Shown here in pieces: positions 1 through 5,907 of a DNA stretch of 8,706 bases. The position numbers and the translations under genes were made by a program. Position 1 is the stretch's first letter; each line of letters starts with the position of its first letter. This DNA is from Bacteroidota bacterium (GTDB lineage Bacteria; Bacteroidota; Ignavibacteria; UBA10030; BY39), in assembly GCA_018830765.1 (NCBI GenBank), contig JAHJRJ010000263.1:1-8706 (forward strand), written 5' to 3'. The notes under the pieces were generated by a model. The model worked only from the letters and a program-made list of their open reading frames with translations, was not told the origin of the DNA and did not search any database.

Positions 1-14
1 CTTCGTCGGATTCT

Positions 15-116
15 CAAAGTTTCATCCACTCATCCATTAAAGCGGATTCGTGGGAAACTTTGGAAGAACCCGCTACCCCTTGTTCGAAAATTACCCACGA
101 GTGAGACGGAAGCGGG
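15..116. repeat. Cluster of nested inverted repeats in non-coding DNA
   Basis: No gene is visible between the window start and the terminator at 134. This stretch holds several perfect inverted repeats: CAAAGTTTC (15-23) with GAAACTTTG (54-62), TCGTGGG (48-54) with CCCACGA (94-100), and CCCGCT near 70-75 with AGCGGG near 111-116. The pairs are interleaved, so they cannot all form at once. They may be the remains of a small palindromic intergenic repeat. It resembles the 68-bp insert at 509-576 only loosely (GGATTC next to CG-rich stems). Function is unknown. Confidence 0.35.
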
Positions 117-133
117 ACACCCCAAGCGTGAGC

Positions 134-165
134 AAAAAAAAAGCCACATATATTCTATGTAGCTT
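134..165 (-). terminator. Rho-independent terminator of the tRNA-Pro unit
   Basis: Read on the minus strand, AAGCTACATA (165-156) pairs with TATGTGGCTT (150-141). This makes a 10-bp stem with one G-U pair and a 5-nt loop, and it runs directly into a tract of about nine T (142-134). It lies 5 nt beyond the discriminator base of the tRNA, the right place to end the tRNA transcript and anything read into it from the GIY-YIG gene upstream. Confidence 0.8.
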
Positions 166-170
166 GATTG

Positions 171-245
171 TCGGAACGGCGGGATTTGAACCCGCGACCC
201 CTTGCACCCCAAGCAAGTGCGCTAGCCGGGCTGCGCTACGTTCCG
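171..245 (-). tRNA. tRNA-Pro (anticodon GGG)
   Basis: The minus strand folds as a complete cloverleaf. The acceptor arm is CGGAACG/CGTTCCG with discriminator A at 171. The D stem is GCGC/GCGC with GG in the loop, the anticodon stem CTTGC/GCAAG with loop TTGGGGT, and the T stem GCGGG/CCCGC with loop TTCAAAT. The anticodon GGG reads CCC and CCU codons. A first C paired to G72 and an A73 discriminator are usual for bacterial tRNA-Pro. The 3' CCA is not encoded, so it must be added by the CCA-adding enzyme. The first 24 nt also encode the last codons and the stop of the GIY-YIG gene. A broken copy of its 5' 31 nt (32 with the preceding base) lies at 493-592. A terminator follows at 165-134. Confidence 0.95.
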
Positions 246-488
246 AGATGTAATTAAATTTTCAATAAATTTTCTTTTCTTATGGGATTTTATTTCACGC
301 TCACGAATTACTGCTCCGCTTCGTGTCTTAAATTTCTCATGGTACACTAACTTCCAAGGACGGTTCGGCTTTGTATATTGAACTTCACCATTATTGTGTT
401 TTGTCAATCTTACCGGAATATCTTTAGTCTGTCCAATATAATATGAACTATTCTTTTCACTCTGTAATATATATACGAAATATTCCAT
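222..488 (-). CDS. Small GIY-YIG nuclease-family protein inserted at tRNA-Pro
   Basis: An 88-residue protein made of a single GIY-YIG domain, the size of the small UPF0213-like members of that family. The first motif is seen as FVYIL (residues 4-8), the second as YYIG (16-19), followed by the conserved arginine (R27 in DIPVRL) and an acidic residue in the helix IREREIK (E63 or E65), the usual metal ligand. The C-terminal tail is basic (KSHKKRK). The family cuts DNA in homing endonucleases and repair enzymes; many small members have no known substrate. The domain ends near residue 79. The final RNVAQPG and the TAG stop are read from the first 24 nt of the tRNA-Pro gene. No Shine-Dalgarno site is visible before the ATG, and the start lies 4 nt inside a broken tRNA copy. 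Flanking tRNA repeats suggest it is, or was, a mobile unit that targets tRNA genes. The family call is strong; activity and mobility are inferred. Confidence 0.85.
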   Translation of the reverse strand: MEYFVYILQSEKNSSYYIGQTKDIPVRLTKHNNGEVQYTKPNRPWKLVYHEKFKTRSGAVIREREIKSHKKRKFIENLITSRNVAQPG

Positions 489-492
489 AACA

Positions 493-592
493 AAGTGCGC
501 TAGCCGGGTCCCGTCACGCCTGCGGCGTGACGAGGATTCACGTCCCGTTCTAACTTTCGTTTGAACCGGGACGGAACTGCGCTACGTTCCGA
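493..592 (-). repeat. Broken duplicate of the tRNA-Pro 5' end, split by an insert
   Basis: Positions 577-592 and 493-508 match 231-246 and 215-230 of the tRNA-Pro gene exactly, 16 of 16 bases each. Joined together they form a 32-bp direct repeat: one base before the tRNA plus its nucleotides 1-31, through the D arm and into the 5' side of the anticodon stem. A 68-bp insert separates the halves inside the D loop. The copy has no anticodon, T arm or 3' acceptor strand and cannot make a tRNA. It probably marks where the original tRNA began before the GIY-YIG unit was inserted, and may still hold the original promoter side. It lies 43 nt downstream of the merR stop. Confidence 0.88.
509..576. mobile_element. 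68-bp hairpin-rich insert in the vestigial tRNA copy
   Basis: The insert is defined exactly by comparison with the intact tRNA, where positions 230 and 231 are adjacent. It has near-perfect ends (TCCCGTC at 509-515 against the reverse complement of GACGGAA at 570-576, 6 of 7). The first internal hairpin is CGTCACGCC/GGCGTGACG (512-520 with 524-532, 3-nt loop). The second is CGTCCCG-TTC (541-550) with GAA-C-CGGGACG (563-573), with one bulged base and a 12-nt loop. It encodes no protein. It looks like a REP- or MITE-like palindromic unit that would need an enzyme supplied from elsewhere. No clear target-site duplication is visible. That it moves is an inference from its clean edges. Confidence 0.6.
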
Positions 593-635
593 AAAAACAC
601 TCAACCACTTAGCTGCTAAACTACTAATATATTTC

Positions 636-1031
636 TTACGTCAACCTTACCAACATCTCTTCAAAGAATTTCTTTATCTCAATCAAATCATTGCGCAAAC
701 GATTTTCAACCGGTTTTGGCGGAGCGTCTGTTTGCTCGGTGGCTGGAGGTATCAGCTCAAGTTGCTCGCCACCCTCATTGTCGTGGATATACGAGTGCAA
801 AACCTGCTTTGCCCCTTCGATAGTGTAACGTTCGTCTCTTAGCAACTTCTTTATATACAAAATCATCTTTATATCACGATTCGTATAAATTCGATTGCCT
901 GCGCGATTTTTTGCCGGCTGAAGTTGCTCGAATTCCGATTCCCAATACCTTAAAACATACTGTTCGAGGTCGGTTATTTTACTAACCTCGCTTATCGAGT
1001 AGTAAAGTTTTTTAATGCCGAGTTGTTTCAT
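636..1031 (-). CDS. MerR-family transcriptional regulator
   Basis: A 131-residue protein with a MerR-type winged helix-turn-helix at about residues 9-75. The recognition part is YYSISEVSKITDLEQYVLRY, followed by the wing WESEFEQLQPAKNRAGNRIY and the helix beginning TNRDIKMILYIKKLL. The rest is a proline-containing linker (95-108) and a short C-terminal helix (110-130), probably for dimer formation. There are no cysteines, so it is not a metal or redox sensor of the classic MerR, CueR or SoxR kind, and no drug-binding domain follows. Such minimal MerR proteins usually bind palindromic promoters as dimers; the target here is unknown. It lies 67 nt downstream of acpS with a candidate promoter in the gap, so it may be transcribed alone as well as with the upstream genes. 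Only a weak ribosome site (AAGAG) precedes the ATG. Confidence 0.85.
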   Translation of the reverse strand: MKQLGIKKLYYSISEVSKITDLEQYVLRYWESEFEQLQPAKNRAGNRIYTNRDIKMILYIKKLLRDERYTIEGAKQVLHSYIHDNEGGEQLELIPPATEQTDAPPKPVENRLRNDLIEIKKFFEEMLVRLT

Positions 1032-1064
1032 AAAACACTCTTGATGTTTGTAAAATGCGATTGT

Positions 1065-1093
1065 ATAATAATAAAATTCCGATTTAAAGGCAA
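1065..1093 (-). promoter_or_regulatory. Candidate promoter for the merR gene
   Basis: On the minus strand TTGCCT (1093-1088) and TATTAT (1070-1065) are separated by 17 nt and lie in the 67-nt gap between acpS and merR. The -10 matches the sigma-70 consensus at 5 of 6 positions and the -35 at 4 of 6. A transcript would start about 25 nt before the merR ATG. This is a pattern match only; the gap is AT-rich and other matches could arise by chance. Confidence 0.35.
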
Positions 1094-1098
1094 ATGGT

Positions 1099-1473
1099 TT
1101 AATTCATGCTTTCTATAATCACAAACGCTATCACAACCGATTCCGAGTGTGAGATGGAGATGAGAACTTTTTGACCCGTGAGCAATTCTTTCATCTTACC
1201 CGTCAATATAATGGCAGGCTTGCCCGACGAATCGTTCGTAACTTCAACATCTTTCCATCTAAAGCCGCTACTCCATCCGGTCGAAATAGCTTTTGCTACG
1301 GCTTCTTTTGCTGCAAACCGTGCAGCAAGATGTTGCACAAATTCTTTTTTCGATTGCGCATACTGTAACTCAGTTTTGGTAAAAACTTTTTCCAAAAACC
1401 TGTTCCCGTAATCATTAACCGATTTCTTGAAGCGCATAATTTCTACAACATCTATTCCTATTCCTGAAATCAT
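1099..1473 (-). CDS. acpS: Holo-[acyl-carrier-protein] synthase
   Basis: AcpS transfers the 4'-phosphopantetheine arm of coenzyme A to a serine of acyl carrier protein, making it active for fatty acid synthesis; the enzyme is a cytoplasmic Mg-dependent trimer. The signature is complete. GIGIDVVEI near the N terminus holds the metal-binding aspartate (D8), and the second motif FAAKEAVAKA holds the glutamate (E57), spacing that matches the E. coli D9/E58 pair. FRWKDVEV, GKPAI and the SISHSE segment near the C terminus also fit. At 124 residues it has the normal length. The start at 1473 gives the usual MISGIGID beginning. A GTG three codons upstream (1482) overlaps the HAD stop codon as GTGA and is a real alternative if translation is coupled. 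It is the fourth gene of the operon starting at 2997. Confidence 0.95.
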   Translation of the reverse strand: MISGIGIDVVEIMRFKKSVNDYGNRFLEKVFTKTELQYAQSKKEFVQHLAARFAAKEAVAKAISTGWSSGFRWKDVEVTNDSSGKPAIILTGKMKELLTGQKVLISISHSESVVIAFVIIESMN

Positions 1474-1478
1474 ATTTA

Positions 1479-2162
1479 TCACAATTTATTTTCCGATTGA
1501 ACAATTTCTATTAATTCCTGAACATCGTCAATCTCATAATCTGCGCCGGAGTTTAGCGTTCCGAATGTGTCGCCGTATCGTGCAAAAACGGTTTTCATAC
1601 CGACTTTAGACGCGCCGACAACATCGCGTTCAGCCCAATCTCCAACCATCAAAGCTTCGGAACCGTTCACTCCGAGCGCATCAAGAACTTTTTGAAACGG
1701 TACCGGACTTGGCTTTCTCTCGCCCGTGTCGTCGAACGTAACAATGCAATCGAATATATGATGAAGATTCAAATAACAAAGCCGCAGCCAAGCTTCTCTT
1801 GAGGGTGCGTCTGATACTACCGCCAACTTCATCCCTAACTTTGTAAGTTCTATTAGTGTCAGATAAACGTGAGGATAGGGAACGAGTGCAGCTTCGCGAG
1901 CACGACGGTATGCTATTATTCCCGCTGATAATATTTTATAATCAACTTTCTGAAAAATATCGTACATCAACTGGTCGAACACACTTTGAAATTCCATTCC
2001 GCGTTCTTTATAGATAGCATCGATGCGTGAATGAACTTCCGCTTTCGGCAGTTGCAAACCCGCATCTATCATCGAATTAACGGCAGCGTCTATCGCGAGG
2101 CGCTTCATCGCCATAAAATCTACTAACGTATTGTCCAGGTCGAATACAACTGCACGTATCAT
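1479..2162 (-). CDS. HAD-superfamily hydrolase, likely phosphatase
   Basis: A 227-residue cytoplasmic HAD hydrolase with all four catalytic motifs. Motif I is FDLDNT, with nucleophile D8 and acid/base D10. Motif II is the serine of VVSDAP (S117), motif III the lysine of RKPSP (K150), and motif IV is GDWAERD (D175, D180). A helical cap inserted between motifs I and II (about residues 16-95) places it in subclass I, with gph-like and nucleotidase-like phosphatases. Substrate cannot be read from the sequence. Its ATG overlaps the stop of the preceding gene as ATGA, and a good ribosome site, AAAGGAA (2177-2171), lies inside that gene's end. The 3' end abuts acpS. A role in removing a phosphorylated by-product is possible but unsupported. 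Confidence 0.9.
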   Translation of the reverse strand: MIRAVVFDLDNTLVDFMAMKRLAIDAAVNSMIDAGLQLPKAEVHSRIDAIYKERGMEFQSVFDQLMYDIFQKVDYKILSAGIIAYRRAREAALVPYPHVYLTLIELTKLGMKLAVVSDAPSREAWLRLCYLNLHHIFDCIVTFDDTGERKPSPVPFQKVLDALGVNGSEALMVGDWAERDVVGASKVGMKTVFARYGDTFGTLNSGADYEIDDVQELIEIVQSENKL

Positions 2163-2461
2163 TTTATTTTTTCCTTTGTGATTCCGTTTTTCCCCGCCTC
2201 ACCTTTTTTGCGGGCGACTTCATCTTCTATATATTGACGCACTGCTGGTTTCACAAAAACATTCTCAATGCCGATTTCATAAATTCCTTGTGCCAATACT
2301 GATGTTTTGCGATTATCAAATATTCTTTTATTAACCATAAGAATTTTTTGATCTTTCAAAATGCAATATCCGCCGTCAAAATCACCTTTTTCATATCTTA
2401 CTTTGATTCCGAGTTGTGCGGCTAATTCTTCCAATTCTTTTATTAATAGTTCCTGATTCAT
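2159..2461 (-). CDS. Conserved-looking small protein of unknown function
   Basis: A 100-residue soluble protein. It starts with a helix (NQELLIKELEELAAQLGI), then a probable beta region with a glycine pair and one cysteine (DFDGGYCILKDQKILMVNKRI), then helices ending VRQYIEDEVARKK and a lysine-rich tail. The pattern of a helix followed by GG-x-C and a strand ending in N is familiar from uncharacterised proteins of this part of the bacterial tree, but I cannot name a family. There is no HExxH or other catalytic motif. The reading frame extends 21 codons upstream, but that part overlaps the end of the membrane-protein gene, so the ATG at 2461, 2 nt after that gene's stop, is preferred. The last 4 nt overlap the HAD start, which implies coupled translation. 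Confidence 0.7.
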   Translation of the reverse strand: MNQELLIKELEELAAQLGIKVRYEKGDFDGGYCILKDQKILMVNKRIFDNRKTSVLAQGIYEIGIENVFVKPAVRQYIEDEVARKKGEAGKNGITKEKIK

Positions 2462-2463
2462 AC

Positions 2464-2997
2464 TTATGTATCGTAACGCTTTAACGGTTGAAAAACCACT
2501 AACCCGATGATTGTGTAATAACAAAACTGAGCAATTATAGGAACGCCCGATAATGCCGCTATTCTGTGTATGAGCAATTTCCTGAATTCAACTAACTCGC
2601 CTTGTGTGAATAAGTCTTGATATATCATCCTGCCGTCTAACACCAATGTGTAGATTTCAACGGGTGTAAAGATATAAAATAAAATTGCGCTCATCATCAG
2701 CCAACCATTCTGCTTCAATCTTAGTCGTGTCGTTGTTAGAAATGTTATTCCTGCAATCCAGATGACAATGTAAGAGATGAATATTACAATAGAACTTTTC
2801 GATATCAAACCAAAAACAGAACGTTCGACTAACGGATTGATATTGGGCTCAAAGTCGAGCGTTCCCATAATCAGAATATCGTTTCCGATTACGGCTCTGA
2901 TATTTATTCCACCGAGCCAAAATATTGTTCCAACGAGAATAACTAATAGGGAAACTTTAGCAGTTCGGGTTTCTTTAAATATTGGTAGATGATTCAT
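2464..2997 (-). CDS. Four-helix integral membrane protein, unknown function
   Basis: A 177-residue protein with four predicted membrane helices: about residues 14-32 (VSLLVILVGTIFWLGG), 68-88 (SSIVIFISYIVIWIAGI), 99-119 and 149-169. The loop between helices 1 and 2 is the longest (33-67) and is probably outside the membrane core. There is no lipobox, no catalytic motif and no transporter signature that I recognise. It is the first gene of the likely operon with the 100-residue protein, HAD phosphatase and acpS. A short loop after helix 3 (DGRMIYQDLFTQGELVEF) is acidic. No ribosome site is visible before the ATG. The reading frame is well supported by length and tight spacing; the role is unknown. 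Confidence 0.75.
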   Translation of the reverse strand: MNHLPIFKETRTAKVSLLVILVGTIFWLGGINIRAVIGNDILIMGTLDFEPNINPLVERSVFGLISKSSIVIFISYIVIWIAGITFLTTTRLRLKQNGWLMMSAILFYIFTPVEIYTLVLDGRMIYQDLFTQGELVEFRKLLIHRIAALSGVPIIAQFCYYTIIGLVVFQPLKRYDT

Positions 2998-3114
2998 CGC
3001 AGATAAAAATAAAATAATTTGAGGATATTTCCAAAATCAGAGTTTGAAATATTGGTAGTATTCTTGATTTTGAATGAAATACTTCAGATATTTTAACCGG
3101 ATAAGGAGTATTAA

Positions 3115-3497
3115 GTTGTAGTTACAACAAACACAGGCGGTAGCTGGATAACAATTAGCAAATCACCTCTCCCGAATCGCTACGTAACGAGTATCGCAAT
3201 TCACGAAACGAATTCCGATAATGTTTGGGTCGGCTTCTCGGGCTACAACACTAACACAAAAGCGACACCGGGTCACATTTTTAGGAGTACAAACAGAGGA
3301 TCTACTTGGACGGACGTAAGCGGTAATTTACCCGACATCCCCATTAACGCAATCATCATCAACCCGATGTATGAGAATAATATTCTGGTGGGACAGTATG
3401 GACCCAACAAAACAACGGAATGGCGAATGTGGTTGTTGCCGACTTAGACTTGCGCGGCGATTATTTTGTTACAGATTTTCTAATTGCATTGCATTAG
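3115..3497 (+). pseudogene. Remnant of an Asp-box beta-propeller secreted protein
   Basis: From 3115, just after an in-frame TAA, the plus strand encodes about 110 residues of BNR/sortilin-type propeller. It contains TTNTGGSW and STNRGSTW (both Asp-box-like, S/T-x-N-x-G-x-x-W), NRYVTSIAIHETNSDNVWVGFSG and NLPDIPINAIIINP. No start codon is available; an AAGGAG (3103-3108) upstream leads to no usable start. The frame ends at a stop at 3445-3447. The expected next strand continues in another frame from about 3414 (MANVVVADLDLRGDYF) and stops at 3495-3497 without the usual propeller ending. The 5' truncation, frameshift and premature stops show a dead gene. Such proteins are normally exported large surface or secreted proteins in Ignavibacteria relatives. 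Confidence 0.7.
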
Positions 3498-3556
3498 AAA
3501 AAGTGAAAAACTCTTTTGCTACAAACCATTAGACATTAACAAGTTACTGGAAGTAA

Positions 3557-4168
3557 CTATTTTCTATTGCATTTTTCGGGTTTAAAGCTCTGCTAACGGT
3601 TTTCGCACCGAGTGATACAATCTATCCCGGCGATACTAATAACGACGGCATCGTTGATGCGCGAGATTTGCTTCCGATTGCACAATACTACGGAAACACG
3701 AGCTATCCGCGTGTAAATCCGTCGCTCAATTGGTCGCCGCAACAACTTAGCGGTCCGTTCTTGCCGATACAAGCCGCTTACGCAGATGCTAATGGTAATG
3801 GTACGGTTCACGCAAGCGATGTTCAAGCAATTATTCAAAATTGGTTTTTCACTCGTAACCCGCTTTCTATGCAACCCGTCAATCGAGTAGCCGTCTGCGA
3901 AGAACTTTTAAATTCTATGGAAATTAATCCTACATCTGTTCCGTTGAGAGAAATACGGAGCGAGATTGTTCGTTACCGCTCGGAATTACTAAACGTACCG
4001 AAAGATTGGAAGTTAGAACAAAACTATCCAAATCCATTCAACCCGGGCACAAAAATAAGATTTAACTCTCCCGAAGAGGTATCTTCTGTCAAGCTACTCA
4101 TTTACGATATCACAGGAAAATTGATAAAGGAGATGCGTAAAACTAATCTCCTTCCCGGTTATAAATAA
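3557..4168 (+). pseudogene. Remnant: dockerin-like module plus truncated type IX sorting domain
   Basis: This frame is open from 3557 but has no ATG, GTG or well-placed TTG before its conserved part. It encodes a dockerin-like pair of calcium-loop repeats, DTNNDGIVDARDLL (from 3632) and DANGNGTVHASDVQ (from 3785), joined by the long linker seen in Bacteroidota/Chlorobi-group proteins. A spacer follows, then NYPNPFNPGTKIRFNSPEEVSSVKLLIYDITGKLIKEM, the first half of a type IX secretion C-terminal sorting domain. The stop at 4166-4168 removes the second half (the SGVYFY-like part and the final lysine strand), so export would fail. It is probably the 3' end of the same dead gene as 3115-3497. A small perfect hairpin (GTTACT/AGTAAC, 3543-3557) lies just before it. 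Expression of a small protein from a rare start cannot be excluded. Confidence 0.65.
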
Positions 4169-4190
4169 TATCCGGCTATATAGAAAATTT

Positions 4191-4219
4191 TTGATTTCAC
4201 ACTTTTTTTTCATTATCTT
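4191..4219 (+). promoter_or_regulatory. Weak candidate promoter for the peptidase-kinase operon
   Basis: TTGATT (4191-4196) and TATCTT (4214-4219) are separated by 17 nt, each matching sigma-70 consensus at about 4 of 6 positions, 54 nt before the peptidase ATG. The sequence between 4169 and 4272 is the only non-coding space upstream of the three plus-strand genes, so a promoter is expected here, but the match is poor and lineage-specific promoter rules may differ. Confidence 0.22.
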
Positions 4220-4272
4220 AACCTCAAATAAACATTAACTTTACAACTGATACTAAAACCGGAGATTAGCCG

Positions 4273-5898
4273 ATGCCTCGGTTAAATTTGTTATTTCTCT
4301 TTATAATATTTATTGCGCTCACAATTTCTTCCTGTTCCCCAAAGGAAGATGCAATTACAACAAAAGATCAATTATACGTTTATCTCGATACGCTTGAAGC
4401 GAAATACGAGGATGCGTGTATTGCAACGGGTTTAGCAAATTGGAATTTGTATGCGAGAGAGGGAAAACCGAACCTCAACGCAGCGAAGAAAAAATTCGCC
4501 ACTATTTTTTTTGACACACTCAACCGCAAAATAATTGAGGAGTGGCGCGCCAAATCGGGGTCGCTTGCCGACGAGATGCTGACCCGACGACTCGAGCTTT
4601 GGTCGCGGGGATTCATCGGCGGTAACGTTTATGCCGATTCGCAAATCTCGGCTCTCGAAAACAATCTACAAGAGCTGATTACAAATTTTAATTTCCGGTT
4701 CGAAAGCAACAGTATAACTTTAGCTGAATTAGCTAATCGGCTTAAAACCGAAAACAATGAAAAGCAACGGCGTAAACTTTGGCTTACAACAAGTCAGTTA
4801 TCCGGAAAAGCAGCCGACGATCTAGTTAAACTTGTAAAGCTGCGAAACGAAAAAGCCGCTTCTCTCGGTTTTTACAACTATTATTCTCTCTCGCTTTATT
4901 TACAGAGCATTAGGGAAGATTGGTTGCTCAAAAATTTGAACGAACTTGAAGAGAAAACGCGGAATAAGTTCAAAGAATTTATCGAATCTTCAAAAAAGAA
5001 ATTGAAGATAAAAAAGTTTCATGCGTGGGATTTCGACGCAGCGCTTTACAGATGGGCAACCATATCCGATAACAATTTTCCGAAAGATTCAATCTTTAAT
5101 ATTCTTCATCGCTTCCACCGCAACATCGGATTCAAGGTGGACTCTCTTCCGGTGAAAGAAATTATAAAAGATATTCCATTTGGCGGCTTGAACATAGGCA
5201 TTCAAATACCCGGCGATTCCCGCTTGATAATCAATCCTATAAACGGTAAGCGGTTTTACAACATTGCTTTCCACGAATACGGACATGCGCTTCAGGCTGT
5301 TCACACAAAAGTAAATTATCCGATACTGAAAGGTTACAAATGGATTCCGGGTGTATCAAGCGGCGCTTATTCCGAAGGCGTTGCCGAAATGCAAACCGAA
5401 TTCGTTGACGATTACGAATGGTTAAAAGCTTTCACAAGCGCATCGCAGGATGAAATCGAAAGATACATTGCGAGTAGAACATTTTCCGATTTGTACTACT
5501 TGCGCAGGACACTCAAAGATTTCTTCTTCGAATATGAAGTGTATAAAAATCCGGATAGAGATTTAGCTGAGCTTGAAAGAGAAACATACCTGAAATATTT
5601 ACTCGTCGAATTAGATGAAAATACTCCTCACAGATTTGCAGCTTCTATTAGGTACACGATGTATCCGTGTTACTACCAGAATTATATTTTGTCGCATATG
5701 ATATCCGCACAATTATTCGAGGTGCTGGTAAGCAAATTCGGGCCCGGCAGAATTTCCAACCCCGACGTCAGCAAATGGATAATCTCGTACCTCTATGAAA
5801 AAGGCGAAACCGAGGAATGGGCAGACCGGATACGCAATGCAACCGGAAAATCGCTGGAAACGGGCGCATATTTAAGAAAATTAAAGATCATGAACTGA
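4273..5898 (+). CDS. Lipoprotein zinc metallopeptidase, M2/M3-like gluzincin
   Basis: A 541-residue exported peptidase. The N terminus is a lipoprotein signal: hydrophobic core LLFLFIIFIALT and lipobox ISSC with the lipidated cysteine at C21, so the enzyme is anchored in a membrane facing the periplasm or outside. The zinc motif is HEYGH (residues 334-338). The third ligand is expected in YSEGVAEM (E368 or E372), 30-34 residues after the second histidine. The helical N-terminal half (KLRNEKAASLGFYNYYSLSL) resembles the M2 (angiotensin-converting enzyme) and M3 (oligoendopeptidase F) architecture, which cleaves short peptides inside a deep groove; substrate is unknown. A good ribosome site, GGAG (4261-4264), precedes the ATG by 8 nt. 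The kinase gene starts 9 nt after the stop, so the two are probably co-transcribed. Assignment between M2 and M3 is not certain. Confidence 0.85.
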   Translation: MPRLNLLFLFIIFIALTISSCSPKEDAITTKDQLYVYLDTLEAKYEDACIATGLANWNLYAREGKPNLNAAKKKFATIFFDTLNRKIIEEWRAKSGSLADEMLTRRLELWSRGFIGGNVYADSQISALENNLQELITNFNFRFESNSITLAELANRLKTENNEKQRRKLWLTTSQLSGKAADDLVKLVKLRNEKAASLGFYNYYSLSLYLQSIREDWLLKNLNELEEKTRNKFKEFIESSKKKLKIKKFHAWDFDAALYRWATISDNNFPKDSIFNILHRFHRNIGFKVDSLPVKEIIKDIPFGGLNIGIQIPGDSRLIINPINGKRFYNIAFHEYGHALQAVHTKVNYPILKGYKWIPGVSSGAYSEGVAEMQTEFVDDYEWLKAFTSASQDEIERYIASRTFSDLYYLRRTLKDFFFEYEVYKNPDRDLAELERETYLKYLLVELDENTPHRFAASIRYTMYPCYYQNYILSHMISAQLFEVLVSKFGPGRISNPDVSKWIISYLYEKGETEEWADRIRNATGKSLETGAYLRKLKIMN

Positions 5899-5907
5899 TT
5901 TTTTACT

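Noticed and set aside
50..253. Open frame on the plus strand ending in a GFEPATPC-like stretch (and a minus-strand frame at 30-212).
   Set aside because: Both are translations of the tRNA-Pro gene and its terminator; no protein-like composition or start signal.
171..592. Duplicated tRNA segments as a CRISPR repeat or an integrase att site pair.
   Set aside because: There are only two copies with one gene between them, no spacers and no integrase gene; the duplication is of the 5' tRNA part, not the 3' end used by most integrases.
561..842. Plus-strand open frame opposite merR.
   Set aside because: It starts inside the 68-bp insert, runs through the tRNA copy and is antisense to a clear MerR gene.
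2462..2524. N-terminal 21-codon extension of the 100-residue protein.
   Set aside because: It overlaps the end of the membrane-protein gene in another frame and is not needed; the ATG at 2461 sits 2 nt after that gene's stop.
3006..3034. TTGGAA-N17-TATTTT on the minus strand before the membrane-protein gene.
   Set aside because: The -10 would lie only 8 nt before the ATG and the area is AT-rich, so the match is likely chance; the true promoter may overlap the pseudogene region.
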